Source: Pseudomonas sp. GCEP-101 (lineage in GTDB: Bacteria; Pseudomonadota; Gammaproteobacteria; Pseudomonadales; Pseudomonadaceae). Taken from it: a DNA stretch of 64,000 bases. The DNA lies in the NCBI RefSeq assembly GCF_025133575.1, contig NZ_CP104011.1, forward strand, positions 5,650,965 through 5,714,964, read 5' to 3'. Under the pieces are notes generated by a model. That model was not told the DNA's origin, searched no databases, and worked only from the letters and a program-made list of their open reading frames with translations. Positions 43,813-53,015 of the stretch are shown here, piece after piece. A program made the translations under genes and the position numbers. How positions within the stretch are numbered: the stretch's first letter is position 1; each line of letters opens with the position of its first letter.

Positions 43813-44739
43813 CTAACCTGCCGGCTGCTCCTGATCAGATGAGCCGCAGCCGCCCGCACTCCCCCGCACTGCCGCCACGAAGCGCTGCAGCATTTCCCCC
43901 TGCCCGCGCCCGCAGGCCAGCGCCACCGTTGTGCTGCAGCCCTCATCGGCCAGCGGCACGAAGACCACCGCCCCCGGGGCCAGGGCCCGCATGCTTTCCG
44001 GCAACAACGCCACGCCGAAGCCAGCCTGGATCAGTTGCAGCTGCGTGGTCTTGCGTGACACCACCTGGGCGGCGCGGGGGAAGAAGCCGGCCTGCATGCA
44101 CAGGGCAGCGGACTGGTAACTCAGGCCGCCGCGCTGGCCGTGGGGAATGGAAATGAAGCGCTCGTCGCGAAGCTCGGCCAGGTGCACGCTGGCCGCCTGC
44201 GCACGCGGGTGTTGCGCTGCCACGGCGAGGTACAGCGGCTCGTCGAACAGCGGGTGAACGTCCACCTCGTCGTGCTGGCGCAGCACCGGTAACCGCAGCA
44301 GGCCCACATCCAGATTGCCTTCGGCGATGTCCTGCAGCTGGGCTTCGGACGATTGCAGGGCGATCTCCAGCGAAACGTCGGCGTTGTCGCGCAGGTAGGC
44401 GCCGATGCGCTCCAGCAGCAGGCCGGCCAGGGGCACGGTGCTGGAATGGTTCAGACGCACACTGCCGCGCTGGCCGCGGCCGATGTCCTGGGCCAGGCGC
44501 TCGGCTTTGTCGAGGTCGGCCAGCAGTTTGCGCGCGCGCTGGTAGAAGGCCTGGCCGGCGGCGGTCAGCCGGGGCTGGCGCGCGGTGCGCTCGAACAGCG
44601 GCGTGCCCAGGTGCTGCTCCAGCTCCTTGATCTGCCGGCTCAGGGCCGACTGCGCGATGAACAGGTTATCGGCGGCGGCGGTGAAGCTCCCGCAGTCGGC
44701 AATGTCGACGAAGTAACGCAACTGGCGAACGGAGGTCAT
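43813..44739 (-). CDS. LysR-family transcriptional regulator
   Basis: 308 aa. N-terminal HTH (VRQLRYFVDIADCGSFTAAADNLFIAQSALSRQIKELEQHLGTPLFERTARQPRLTAAG) and a LysR substrate-binding domain (GSVRLNHSSTVPLAGLLLERI, LDVGLLRLPV, GFGVALLPESMRAL). MTSVRQ at 44739 has GGAG nearby; the extension to 44844 is atypical. Divergent from the TSUP permease gene (103-bp gap), which it probably controls. Confidence 0.9.
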   Translation of the reverse strand: MTSVRQLRYFVDIADCGSFTAAADNLFIAQSALSRQIKELEQHLGTPLFERTARQPRLTAAGQAFYQRARKLLADLDKAERLAQDIGRGQRGSVRLNHSSTVPLAGLLLERIGAYLRDNADVSLEIALQSSEAQLQDIAEGNLDVGLLRLPVLRQHDEVDVHPLFDEPLYLAVAAQHPRAQAASVHLAELRDERFISIPHGQRGGLSYQSAALCMQAGFFPRAAQVVSRKTTQLQLIQAGFGVALLPESMRALAPGAVVFVPLADEGCSTTVALACGRGQGEMLQRFVAAVRGSAGGCGSSDQEQPAG

Positions 44740-44842
44740 GCGTGCGATCTCGTTTCGAGATGGGTCAAGGCGATTTTCCATATTAGTCAGCATGGCTGGG
44801 TCTTGGCTAACCTCTGCCCACGTCCTTCGTTCCGGGTTCGCC

Positions 44843-45610
44843 ATGCTGGATTCCGCCGTCGCGCTATTACCCTTTTCCGCCCTCGACTGGTTGCTGGTGC
44901 TGGCCGGTATCGCGGCGGCCTACGTGGTGTTCGGCATCGCCGGTTTCGGCACGGCGCTGGTCGCCGGGCCGGTGCTGATCCACTTCATGCCGTTGTCGCG
45001 GATCATCCCGCTGCTGGTCCTGCTGGATTTCGTCGCCGCCTTCGGCAACTGGCTGCCGGCGCGCAAGGCGGTGGCGCGCAATGAGCTGCTGCGGCTGCTG
45101 CCGTGCATGGCCGTGGGCTGCACCCTGGGCGCGGTGTTCCTGTTGCAGCTCAAATCCGACGTCCTGCTGTTGCTGATGGGGCTGTTCGTCACCAGCTATG
45201 CGCTCTACAGCCTGGCCGTGAAGGTACGGCCCGATCGCCTGGGCGCCGCATGGGCGCTGCCGGCGGGCACGGTGGGCGGGCTGTTCGGCGCCCTGTTCGG
45301 CAGCGGCGGGTTTCTCTACGCGCTGTACCTGAATGCCCGGCTGGCCTCCACCGAGCAGGCCCGCGCCACCCAGAGCGCGTTGATCAGTTGCAGCACGGTG
45401 GTGCGCCTGGGGCTGTTCCTGCTGGCGGGCGTGTATGCCGACCGCGCGTTGCTGCTGCTCGCGCTGGTGCTGCTGCCGGTGATGGCGGCGGGCTTGTGGG
45501 TGGGCCGCCGCCTGACGCAGCGCCTGTCCCGCGATGCCTTCATCCGGCTGGTGACGTGGTTGGTGCTGGCCAGCGGCGTGGCCCTGATCGGGCGCTACTT
45601 CAGTTCATGA
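44843..45610 (+). CDS. TSUP (TauE/SafE) family membrane transporter
   Basis: 255 aa, 8 hydrophobic segments. Typical TSUP repeat motif FGIAGFGTALVAGPVLIHFMPLSRIIPLLVLLDFVAAFGNW (about 35-75) and its partner AGTVGGLFGALFGSGGFLYALYLN in the second half. Family members export sulfite, sulfoacetate or other organic anions, but ligand cannot be told from sequence. ATG 44843 chosen; a frame open from 44738 adds a non-hydrophobic extension through the promoter. Confidence 0.87.
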   Translation: MLDSAVALLPFSALDWLLVLAGIAAAYVVFGIAGFGTALVAGPVLIHFMPLSRIIPLLVLLDFVAAFGNWLPARKAVARNELLRLLPCMAVGCTLGAVFLLQLKSDVLLLLMGLFVTSYALYSLAVKVRPDRLGAAWALPAGTVGGLFGALFGSGGFLYALYLNARLASTEQARATQSALISCSTVVRLGLFLLAGVYADRALLLLALVLLPVMAAGLWVGRRLTQRLSRDAFIRLVTWLVLASGVALIGRYFSS

Positions 45611-45661
45611 AGTGCCGGGGAACCGGCCAGCCGTTCAGGGCCGGCCACTCGACGCGCCGCT

Positions 45662-46111
45662 TCAGCCGCGCGCCAGCAGATGCCCATACCCCGCCGCGCG
45701 GGTGAAATCGGCCAGGTGCCAGAGGCTGCCGTTCGCGCCCCAGGTCCCGTCGGCGACTTCCTCCAGCTGTATCGAGGTCATCAGCAGACGCCCGTCCTGA
45801 GGCTCCACGCATTGCGCGATGGCCTGGTGCAGGCACTGCACATAGTCCCTGCGCAACGGCTCGTCGAGCACGCCGGCCGGCACCTTGACCGTGACGATGC
45901 AGGGGATGGCCTGGGCATGCAGGTTCCCGCCGCCGCAAAGCCAGTCGGCTGCGCGCACCTCCTCCACGAGCACCCAGCACAGGCTGCGCTGGCGCGGGTC
46001 GGGGCCGATCCGCTCGCAGGCGATGGCAGCCTCGCTGACCGCCGCCAGCAGGCGCTCGCGCTGCGGCTCGGGGAACGCTCCGGTGGGGACCTTGATCAGG
46101 ATGTTGGGCAT
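45662..46111 (-). CDS. Tautomerase (4-oxalocrotonate tautomerase/MIF superfamily) protein
   Basis: 149 aa. MPNILIKVPTGAFPEPQRERLLAAVSEAAIACERIG has the catalytic N-terminal Pro (after Met removal) and the beta-alpha layout of 4-OT proteins, with a second half LHAQAIPCIVTVKVPAGVLDEPLRRDYVQCLHQAIAQ repeating it: a fused-dimer form. Divergent from the GlxA-type regulator at 46209, which probably controls it. Confidence 0.83.
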   Translation of the reverse strand: MPNILIKVPTGAFPEPQRERLLAAVSEAAIACERIGPDPRQRSLCWVLVEEVRAADWLCGGGNLHAQAIPCIVTVKVPAGVLDEPLRRDYVQCLHQAIAQCVEPQDGRLLMTSIQLEEVADGTWGANGSLWHLADFTRAAGYGHLLARG

Positions 46112-46208
46112 GTTGGATCACTCGGCGATGAAAGGAGGCGCTATTGGGCCAGCTCCCGCCATGGGCGCGACAGTGACCGATCCGTCTTCTTTCGCGCATA
46201 ATCGGACA

Positions 46209-47174
46209 ATGCATGATTTCACCCTGTTGGTCGTTCCGGGGGCCTTCGCCTCCAGCGTGACCGCCACCCTGGACATCCTCGCCACCGCCGCCACCGTCGC
46301 GCAACGCCGCGGCCTGGCTGCGCCACGCTGGCGCGTCTGCGGCCCACAGCCCGGCGCCGTGCCGCTGGGGCATGGACTGCAGCTGCACGTCGAGGCGCTG
46401 GAGCACAGCGCCGGTGACCATTCCTGCTGGGTCATCCCCGGGATCGGCGTGAGCGACGCCGCCCTGCTCCCGCAGCGCCTCGGGGAGCCGTGGGCGGCGC
46501 CCCTGTTCGCGGCGTTGCGCACGCACCTGGCCAGCGGCCGGGAAATCGCCGCGTCCTGTTCCGCGGTGTTCCTCCTGCAGGCAGCCGGGCTGCTGGACGG
46601 GCGGCGGGTGACGACCTCCTGGTGGCTGGCGCCGCACCTGCAGGCCATGGCGCCGCACTGCCGGGTAGACCCGGATTTCATGGTGCTGGCCGATCCCCCG
46701 CTGACCACCGCCGGCGCGGCCTTCGCGCAGACCGATCTCATGCTGCACCTGCTGCGCCGGCGCCTGTCACCGGACCTCGCCGACGCGGTGGGCAAGGCCC
46801 TGCTGCTCGACCGCCGCCGATTGCAATCGCCCTTCGTCATCCCGGCCATGCTGGTGCAGGACAATGCCCTGGTCTCGCGCCTGACCGCACTGATCGAAGC
46901 GGCGCTGCCGGCGCTGCCCGGCGTGAGGGCGCTGGCGGCCAGCGTCGGCATGTCCGAGCGGACCCTGTCGCGCCACGTGCACAAGGCCACCGGGCACTCC
47001 ACCCGGCACCTGATCCAGCGGGTGCAGGTGAACAAGGCGCGGGCGCTGCTCGAAGCCGGCGGCTGCTCGGTGGAAGCCGTCGCGGCGCAGGTGGGCTACC
47101 AGGACGCCACGGCCCTGCGCCGCCTGATGCGCCGCCTGCTCAACGCCAGCCCACGGCAATTGCGCCAGGGCTGA
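46209..47174 (+). CDS. GlxA-family AraC transcriptional regulator, second copy
   Basis: 321 aa. DJ-1/PfpI-like sensor domain (HDFTLLVVPGAFASSVTATLDILATAA, GREIAASCSAVFLLQAAGLLDGRRVTTSWWLAPHL) and AraC HTH (GVRALAASVGMSERTLSRHVHKATGHSTRHLIQRVQVNKARALL, SVEAVAAQVGYQDATALRRLMRRLLNASPRQLR). ATG 46209. It is 97 bp from the divergent tautomerase gene and ends 16 bp before the convergent LysR gene. Confidence 0.87.
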   Translation: MHDFTLLVVPGAFASSVTATLDILATAATVAQRRGLAAPRWRVCGPQPGAVPLGHGLQLHVEALEHSAGDHSCWVIPGIGVSDAALLPQRLGEPWAAPLFAALRTHLASGREIAASCSAVFLLQAAGLLDGRRVTTSWWLAPHLQAMAPHCRVDPDFMVLADPPLTTAGAAFAQTDLMLHLLRRRLSPDLADAVGKALLLDRRRLQSPFVIPAMLVQDNALVSRLTALIEAALPALPGVRALAASVGMSERTLSRHVHKATGHSTRHLIQRVQVNKARALLEAGGCSVEAVAAQVGYQDATALRRLMRRLLNASPRQLRQG

Positions 47175-47190
47175 TCGGCCGCCGGCGCCG

Positions 47191-48060
47191 CTACTCGCCC
47201 GGCACCTGCCGCAAGGTCTGCAGCAGCAGGCTGCGCAAGCTGTCGACCGCCCGCGAGCCCTGCGACGCACGGCTGCGGTAGACGGCCACCTGCATCGGCT
47301 CCAGCGGCCCTAGCCCGTGCTCCGCGCCCAGCACCTGGAAGTGTTCCGGCACGCTGCACTGGGTCAGCACCGCCACCGCCAGGCCGCTTTCCACGGCGGC
47401 GATCTGTCCCGCCAGGCTGGAACTGTTGTACACCACCTTGTAGTCCCGCCCCTGCAGGGCCAGGCAGTTGATCGCACTGCGCCGCGCCAGGCTGGTGTCT
47501 TCGTAGACCGCGATGGGCAGCGGTTCGCGGCGCCACAGTTCGAAATGCGGGGAGCCCACCCAGACCATGGGTTCATGGAACAACAGCGTGCCGCGTCGCC
47601 CGTGATCGCGGGAGACCAGCGCCAGGTCCAGATCGCCGCTGGCCACCCGCGGGATCAGCGAGGTGGACTGCTCGCAGTTCAGCTCGACCTCCACTCCGGC
47701 GTAGCGCTGGGCGAAGCGCTTGAGCACCGGCGTGAGGTACTTCGCGGCATAGTCATCGGGAACCCCCAGGCGCACCCTGCCGGTGAGGGCTTCGCCATGG
47801 AACGCGGCCTGGGCCTGCGCCTGCAGGTCGAGCATGCGCCGCGCGTAACCCAGCAGGGTCTGGCCATCGGCGGTCAGTTCCAGGCTGCGCGGGCCGCGCA
47901 CCAGCAGTTGGCGACCCAAGGCGCCTTCCAGCTTCTTCAACTGCATGCTGACCGCCGATTGCGAGCGATGAATCTCGCCGGCGGCGCTGGACAGCGAGCC
48001 GGCATCGACCACGCTGACGAAGCATTTCAACCAGTCCAGTTGCAGGTCATGGGGAGTCAC
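47191..48060 (-). CDS. LysR-family transcriptional regulator
   Basis: 289 aa. HTH LQLDWLKCFVSVVDAGSLSSAAGEIHRSQSAVSMQLKKLEGALGRQLLVRGPRSLELTADG and periplasmic-binding-like domain (GRVRLGVPDDYAAKYLTPVLKRFAQRYAGVEVELN, DLDLALVSRD). Divergent from the EamA transporter gene (88-bp gap); this pair resembles LysR-regulated amino-acid or metabolite exporters. Confidence 0.9.
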   Translation of the reverse strand: MTPHDLQLDWLKCFVSVVDAGSLSSAAGEIHRSQSAVSMQLKKLEGALGRQLLVRGPRSLELTADGQTLLGYARRMLDLQAQAQAAFHGEALTGRVRLGVPDDYAAKYLTPVLKRFAQRYAGVEVELNCEQSTSLIPRVASGDLDLALVSRDHGRRGTLLFHEPMVWVGSPHFELWRREPLPIAVYEDTSLARRSAINCLALQGRDYKVVYNSSSLAGQIAAVESGLAVAVLTQCSVPEHFQVLGAEHGLGPLEPMQVAVYRSRASQGSRAVDSLRSLLLQTLRQVPGE

Positions 48061-48148
48061 GCCGGCCCTCTTCCACTTTCGATTATCGAATACTACCTGC
48101 CAGTATTATGCGCTTCTCGTGTTCAACCGCCAGCCCCACACTGGCGCC

Positions 48149-49081
48149 ATGAGCACACATGAATCGACGGCAACCGCCGCCAGCCTGCCCCGCACCACCA
48201 CGCCCAGCGCCCGCGCCGGCGGAACGCTGCCCTTCGTCCTGGGCAGCGTGGTGCTGGGCACGATTGGCATCTTCCTGCACCAGTCCGGCGCCGATCCGCT
48301 GACCGCCACCTGGTTCCGCTGCGCCTTCGGCCTGCTGGGCCTGAGCCTCTGGGCGATCTGCCGCCGCCAGCTGGGCAGCCTGTTCCCTGCCCGCAAGACG
48401 CTGCTCGCCGTGCTGGTCGCAGGCGCGCTGATGGTGTTGGCCTGGGGTCTGTTCTTCGCCGCCATCGAACGCACCTCGGCCGGCGTGGCGACGGTGCTGT
48501 TCCACGTCCAGCCCCTGTGGGTGCTGTTGCTCGGCGGCCTCTGCCTGAAGGAGCCCATCGCCCGGCGGCGCATGGTCTGCGTGGCCATCGCCATGCTCGG
48601 CCTGGTACTGGCGACCGGCATCCTCGAGCACCTGTCGCTGTTCGGCGCGCAGCAGGCCTACCCGGCGAGCTACTGGTGGGGCGTGGGCTTCTGTCTCGTC
48701 GGCGCCTTGTGCACGGCGTGCGTGACGCTGGTGGCGCGCACGCTGCAGCAGGTGCCCGCGGGCATACTGGCCTGGTGGCAATGCGCGGTGGGGACGCTGG
48801 TGCTGCTCGCCTGGCCCATCCTGCACGGCTGGCCGCCGCTCGGCGCGGCCTGGGGCTGGCTGGCCGGGCTGGGGCTGCTGCACACGGGGCTGGCCTACGC
48901 CCTGCTCTACGCCGGCATGGCGCGGCTGAACACCGACCGGATCGCCGTCTACCAGTTCATCTACCCGGCGGTGGCCATCGTCATCGACTGGCTGGTCTAC
49001 GGCCAGCACCTCGGCCCGCTGCAGCTGGGCGGCATCGCGATCATGGCGATGGCCATCGGGTACGCCGAACGGGCCGAGTGA
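48149..49081 (+). CDS. EamA/DMT-superfamily exporter
   Basis: 310 aa, ten transmembrane segments in two EamA halves: TLPFVLGSVVLGTIGIFLHQSGADPLTATWFRCAFGLLGLSLWAI, ERTSAGVATVLFHVQPLWVLLLGGLCLKEPI, MLGLVLATGI, then GVGFCLVGALCTACVTLVARTL, NTDRIAVYQFIYPAVAIVIDWLVYGQHLGPLQLGGIAIM. Inner-membrane drug/metabolite exporter, substrate unknown, likely under the divergent LysR regulator. Confidence 0.9.
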   Translation: MSTHESTATAASLPRTTTPSARAGGTLPFVLGSVVLGTIGIFLHQSGADPLTATWFRCAFGLLGLSLWAICRRQLGSLFPARKTLLAVLVAGALMVLAWGLFFAAIERTSAGVATVLFHVQPLWVLLLGGLCLKEPIARRRMVCVAIAMLGLVLATGILEHLSLFGAQQAYPASYWWGVGFCLVGALCTACVTLVARTLQQVPAGILAWWQCAVGTLVLLAWPILHGWPPLGAAWGWLAGLGLLHTGLAYALLYAGMARLNTDRIAVYQFIYPAVAIVIDWLVYGQHLGPLQLGGIAIMAMAIGYAERAE

Positions 49082-49110
49082 ACGCGCCCATCGGCCAGGG
49101 TCGCGCTGGC

Positions 49111-49773
49111 TCAGCCACCCAGCGCGATGATCGCGAACAGCAGCGCCGTGCCCACCACCGCCAGGGCCAGGCCGCCGGCCCACGGGGAGCCGCCGGAGTA
49201 GCGCGCGAGCATCCAGCCGGAGAGGAACAGCATCACCAGCGCCACCGCGTTCGAGGCGCGGATCGCCGGCCCGGTCTGCGGGATCAGCAGGAAGGGAATC
49301 ACCAGCGGAAAGGTCGCCAGCACCACCAGCAGGAAGGTCGCCAGCGCGCCCTTCAGGTCCGCCCAGCCGATCCGCGCCTGCACCGGCGTTCCCACGGTGC
49401 CCAGCAGGCGCACGCGGAGCATTTCCAGCCCCTCCGCGCCGGCCGCCGTGGCGATGCGCGGCGGCAGCGCGGCGGCGATGAGGTAGTGCCCGTTGCGCGG
49501 GTCGGCGCCGCCCTGCAGTCGCTGCAGAAGCGTGCGGCTGCGGGTGCGCTCGGTCCAGGTGCGCATCAGGAAGATCACCGCGTCGGCCAGGCCCCAGGCC
49601 AGGTTGCAGCCCAGCGCGGCGATCAGCATGGTGCGCGCCTCTTCCCGGCCCGAGGTCGCCACGCTCAGCGAACCGATGAAGGTCATGGCCATCAGCAGCC
49701 CGAAGATCACTTCGGTAATGCGGTCCACCGGTTCCAGCACCCGCTGCCAGGTGCCCTTCTCCACGTTCTCCAT
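49111..49773 (-). CDS. VIT1/CCC1-like multi-pass membrane protein
   Basis: 220 aa. ITEVIFGLLMAMTFIGSLSVATSGREEARTMLIAALGCNLAWGLADAVIFLMR recalls the first two helices of VIT-type transporters, and four or five hydrophobic segments follow. ATG 49773 has GGAGG at 6 nt; the ATG at 49800 has no such site. Iron or manganese transport is the family expectation, but the Glu-rich metal-binding loop is not obvious, so function is open. It is transcribed leftward downstream of the catabolic operon but separated by 47 bp from its last cupin gene. Confidence 0.65.
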   Translation of the reverse strand: MENVEKGTWQRVLEPVDRITEVIFGLLMAMTFIGSLSVATSGREEARTMLIAALGCNLAWGLADAVIFLMRTWTERTRSRTLLQRLQGGADPRNGHYLIAAALPPRIATAAGAEGLEMLRVRLLGTVGTPVQARIGWADLKGALATFLLVVLATFPLVIPFLLIPQTGPAIRASNAVALVMLFLSGWMLARYSGGSPWAGGLALAVVGTALLFAIIALGG

Positions 49774-49820
49774 CGCTTGCCTCCAGGCGGCTTTGCGCAC
49801 GGGTCAGGTCGAATCGCCGG

Positions 49821-50168
49821 TCATCCCAGGCGGACGATATCCACCGAAATCTCCACGGCAGTCAGCGTGCCGCGGTTCTCCAGCCAGTGCACGGTGGCGT
49901 GGTCCTCCGGCCAGCCCACCCCCGGTCCGTAGTCGGTGGCGATGCCGTTGCGATGGTCGGTGATGGTGCCCTGCAGGATGAACACCGTGCCGGGCCGGTC
50001 CACGTGGTCATGCACCGGCCCGAACACGCCGCCGGGCTCGATGGTCACCCGGCGCATGCGCAACTGTCGGCCGGCCATGCCATCGATCTCCGGACCGAGG
50101 TCGACCGAGGACAGCAGCTCCACCGTCACACCCCGGGTTTCGGGTGCCACCTCTTGGCTGTTCATCAC
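49821..50168 (-). CDS. Small single-domain cupin protein
   Basis: 115 aa. GGVFGPVHDHVDRPGTVFILQGTITDHRNGIATDYGPGVGWPE (from about residue 47) contains the cupin motif 1 (PxHxH-like metal ligands) and HWLENRGTLTAVEISVDIV the second motif. Either of two tandem ATG codons could start it. It lies 83 bp after the cyclase gene in the same direction. Dioxygenase, isomerase or binding function cannot be distinguished. Confidence 0.8.
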   Translation of the reverse strand: MMNSQEVAPETRGVTVELLSSVDLGPEIDGMAGRQLRMRRVTIEPGGVFGPVHDHVDRPGTVFILQGTITDHRNGIATDYGPGVGWPEDHATVHWLENRGTLTAVEISVDIVRLG

Positions 50169-50251
50169 GCGCGCCTCGCTGTGCGACTGCCTCTCTGTGC
50201 CAGTAAAGACGCTGGATCGGGCGATTAGAAGCGAGGCGACAAAGGGTCGTT

Positions 50252-51052
50252 TCAGCCCGTCGCCGGCAGCGGGTCGAGGATCGCCACGGCGCGCACGAAA
50301 CCGGCGGAGGCGTGGCGGATCTTGTAGGGGAAGCAGCTGACGAGGAAGCCGTGGTCGGGCAGTTGCTCCAGGTTAGCGAGCTTCTCCATCTGCCCGTAGC
50401 CGATGTCGCGCCCGGCCTTGTGGCCTTCCCAGATGATCGACGCATCGCCGGAGGCGGCGAAGCGCTCGCGAGTGTATTTGAACGGCGCGTCCCAGCTCCA
50501 GGCATCGGTGCCCACCACCCGCACGCCGCGCTCCAGCAGGTAGAGCGTGGCCTCGCGGCCCATGCCGATGCCCGCCTCCAGGTAGCCCGGCTGGCCGAAC
50601 AGGCTGCCGGCACGGGTATTCACCAGCACGATGTCCAGCGGCTGCAGGGCGTGGCCGATGCGCGCCAGCTCCGCGTCGACCTCGGCGGCGGTGACCACGT
50701 GGCCGTCCGGCAGGTGGCGGAAGTCCAGCCTGACGCCCGGTTGCAGGCACCATTCCAGCGGCAGTTCGTCGATGCCGAACGCCGGCTTGCCGCCATCGGT
50801 GGTGGACGCGTAATGCCACGGCGCATCCATGTGGGTGCCGCTGTGAGTGGTGATCTGCAGGCGCTCGGCGGCCCAGGATTCGTCACCGGGCAGGTCCTGC
50901 TTGCGCAGGCCGGGGAACATCGCGGCCATCTCCGGCCAGCCCTGCTGGTGGTCCATGTAGTCGATCCTGGGCAGCAGCGGCGGCGGGTCGGTGTAGGGGT
51001 TGTTGTCCAGGGTCACGGAGAGGTCGAGCAGGCGGCGCTGGTTGAGGCTCAT
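50252..51052 (-). CDS. Cyclase-family (kynurenine formamidase-like) hydrolase
   Basis: 266 aa. MSLNQRRLLDLSVTLDNNPYTDPP and TTHSGTHMDAPWHY (the HxGTHxDxPxH zinc-binding motif, about 90-103), LVNTRAG, GIGMGREATLYLLERGVRVVGTDAWSWD, GHKAGRDIGYGQMEKLANLEQLP are characteristic of the Cyclase family, which includes formamidases, isatin hydrolases and alicyclic-ring hydrolases. Start 51052 follows AAAGGA and overlaps the epimerase gene by 4 bp. Likely opens a lactone or lactam-like ring, or hydrolyses an amide, in the catabolic pathway. Confidence 0.9.
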   Translation of the reverse strand: MSLNQRRLLDLSVTLDNNPYTDPPPLLPRIDYMDHQQGWPEMAAMFPGLRKQDLPGDESWAAERLQITTHSGTHMDAPWHYASTTDGGKPAFGIDELPLEWCLQPGVRLDFRHLPDGHVVTAAEVDAELARIGHALQPLDIVLVNTRAGSLFGQPGYLEAGIGMGREATLYLLERGVRVVGTDAWSWDAPFKYTRERFAASGDASIIWEGHKAGRDIGYGQMEKLANLEQLPDHGFLVSCFPYKIRHASAGFVRAVAILDPLPATG

Positions 51053-52032
51053 GCGGAGATTCCTTTGCGGGCGGCCGCGCGATTGCGACGCGGCGGCAGG
51101 TCGAGGGCGTTGCGCAGCAGGCCGGCCACCGAACCGTCGTGGCAGAAGCCCAGCTCGCGGGCGAGCGGCGTGCGCAGGGGCGGATAGGCGCCGAACAGCG
51201 CTTCCAGCTGCGGATCGGGGTCGAAGGCGATGCGCGCGCGGTTGGCCTCGCCGAAGCAGGCGGCCAGCCCGTCGAGCACCTGGGCGATGGTCAGCTGCAG
51301 CACCGGCAGCTGCCAGACACGCTGGCTGCCGGGGTCCTTCAATTCGGCGGCATGCACCAGGTTGTCCACGCAGCAGCGCGCCGACATCCACCAGGCGCTG
51401 GCCGCCGGCGATACCGGGCAGGTGTAGCTCTCCCCCGCCGCACAGGCGTGCAGCAGGTCGCTCATGAACGCCGAGCGCAGGCCGTTGGGCTCGCACGGGC
51501 GGGCGACGATACCGGGCAGGCGCAGGGCGCGGCCGTCCACTTCGCCACGGCGGGCCAGGTCCTGCAGGGCGATTTCCACCATGCGCTTGTGCGCCGCATA
51601 GGACAGCTGCGGCGCCGCCGCCTGCTGCTCGTCCATCCGCGCCGGCAGCCCGCCGCCGTACACCGCCACGCTGCTGGCGTACACCAGCACCGGCGGGCGA
51701 GCGGTATGGCGCAGCTGGTGCAGCAGTTCCAGGCTGGCCTGCAGGTTGACCTGGTAGCCCAGCTCGTACTGCGCCTCGGCGGCGCCACCGGGCACGCTCA
51801 CCAGGTGGAACACCACGTCCACGCCATCGGCCAGCACCCGCCGCAGCAAGGCCGGGTCGGTGACGCTGCCGTAGTGCCGGCGCAGGCGCGCATCGTCCGG
51901 CAGGCCATCGAGGGACTGGTCCAGCAGCAGCAACGCCTCGATGCGCCGCCCGCGCAGCTCGCCCGCCTCCAGCAGGCGGCGCACCAGCAGGCGGCCGACG
52001 AAGCCATTGGCCCCGCTGACCATCACGCGCAT
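51049..52032 (-). CDS. NAD-dependent epimerase/dehydratase-family protein (DenD-like)
   Basis: 327 aa extended SDR. MRVMVSGANGFVGRLLVRRLLEAG has the GxxGxxG Rossmann motif; VVFHLVSVPGGAAEAQYELGYQVNLQASLELLHQL, VYASSVAVYGG and SYAAHKRMVEIAL (a YxxxK-type site, Tyr-Ala-Ala-His-Lys) complete the catalytic frame. The layout resembles D-erythronate dehydrogenases. Start 52032 overlaps the preceding gene by 10 bp; an alternative ATG is at 52023. Probably oxidises a hydroxy-acid intermediate. Confidence 0.85.
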   Translation of the reverse strand: MRVMVSGANGFVGRLLVRRLLEAGELRGRRIEALLLLDQSLDGLPDDARLRRHYGSVTDPALLRRVLADGVDVVFHLVSVPGGAAEAQYELGYQVNLQASLELLHQLRHTARPPVLVYASSVAVYGGGLPARMDEQQAAAPQLSYAAHKRMVEIALQDLARRGEVDGRALRLPGIVARPCEPNGLRSAFMSDLLHACAAGESYTCPVSPAASAWWMSARCCVDNLVHAAELKDPGSQRVWQLPVLQLTIAQVLDGLAACFGEANRARIAFDPDPQLEALFGAYPPLRTPLARELGFCHDGSVAGLLRNALDLPPRRNRAAARKGISA

Positions 52033-53015
52033 GGCCAGCCCCCTTGCACCACGCGCTGGTCGATGGCGCCGAAGAGCACCTCGCCCCGCTCGCCGCGCGC
52101 CTCCATGCGCACGCGGTCGCCGAAGCGCATGAAGCCGGTGCGCGGCGCGCCGTGGGCGATGGTCTCGATGGCGCGGCGCTCGGCGATGCAGGCCGAGCCG
52201 ACAGAGCGATCGGCGTTGGACACGGTGCCCGAGCCGATCAGCGTGCCGGCACTGAGCCGGCGCGTCAGGGCAGCGTGGGCGATCAGCTCGTGGAAGCCGA
52301 AGTGCATGGCGCCACCGTGGGGGTGACCGAACCATTCGCCATTCCACTCCACCGTCAGCGGCAGGTGCACGCGGCCGTCACGCCAGGCGTCGCCCAGCTC
52401 GTCCGGGGTCACCGCCACCGGGGCGAAGCTGCTGGCGGGCTTGGCCTGGAGGAAACCGAAGCCGGTCTTCATCTCCCGTGGCGCCAGTGCGCGCAGGCTC
52501 ACATCGTTGAGCTGCAGCACCAGGCGCACGTGCTCCAGCGCGCGCTCGGCCGGGCAGCCCATGGGCACCTCGTCGAGCAGCACGGCGAACTCGCCTTCGA
52601 AGTCGATGCCGTGGGCCTCGCTGGGCAACGGGATGTCCGCGCGCGGGCCGAGGAAGTCGTCGCCGGCGCCCTGGTAGATCAGCGGGATGCGCTCGACGCC
52701 TTCGATGGGTTCCAGCTGGAAGGCCTTCTGCATCAGCTCGCCGTGGCTGAGGAAGCACGAGCCGTCCAGCCATTGCCAGGCGCGCGGCAGGGGCGCTGCG
52801 AGCTGCGCCAGGTCCAGTTCGAAGGCACCGGCCACGGCGCGGTCGTTGAGCCGCTGGTACAGGCGCTGCAGGTCATCCACCAGCAGCGGCCAGTTGTCCA
52901 GCGCGGCCTGCAGGGTGGCGGCGATACCGCTGGCATCCACCGCCCGGGAAAGATCGCGGGACACCACCAGCAGGCGGCCGTCGCGGCTGCCGTCGTCGAG
53001 GGTGGCGAGCTTCAT
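52023..53015 (-). CDS. Fumarylacetoacetate hydrolase-family protein
   Basis: 330 aa. MKLATLDDGSRDGRLLVVSRDLSRAV and the metal-binding core IDFEGEFAVLLDEVPMG (ExE), QLNDVSLRALAPREMKTGFGFLQAKPASSFAPVAVTPDELG, GSGTVSNADRS and GDRVRMEA identify an FAH-fold enzyme of about the size of fumarylacetoacetases and acylpyruvases. It would cleave a C-C bond of a ring-fission product. Overlaps its neighbours by 4 and 10 bp in the operon. Confidence 0.92.
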   Translation of the reverse strand: MKLATLDDGSRDGRLLVVSRDLSRAVDASGIAATLQAALDNWPLLVDDLQRLYQRLNDRAVAGAFELDLAQLAAPLPRAWQWLDGSCFLSHGELMQKAFQLEPIEGVERIPLIYQGAGDDFLGPRADIPLPSEAHGIDFEGEFAVLLDEVPMGCPAERALEHVRLVLQLNDVSLRALAPREMKTGFGFLQAKPASSFAPVAVTPDELGDAWRDGRVHLPLTVEWNGEWFGHPHGGAMHFGFHELIAHAALTRRLSAGTLIGSGTVSNADRSVGSACIAERRAIETIAHGAPRTGFMRFGDRVRMEARGERGEVLFGAIDQRVVQGGWPCA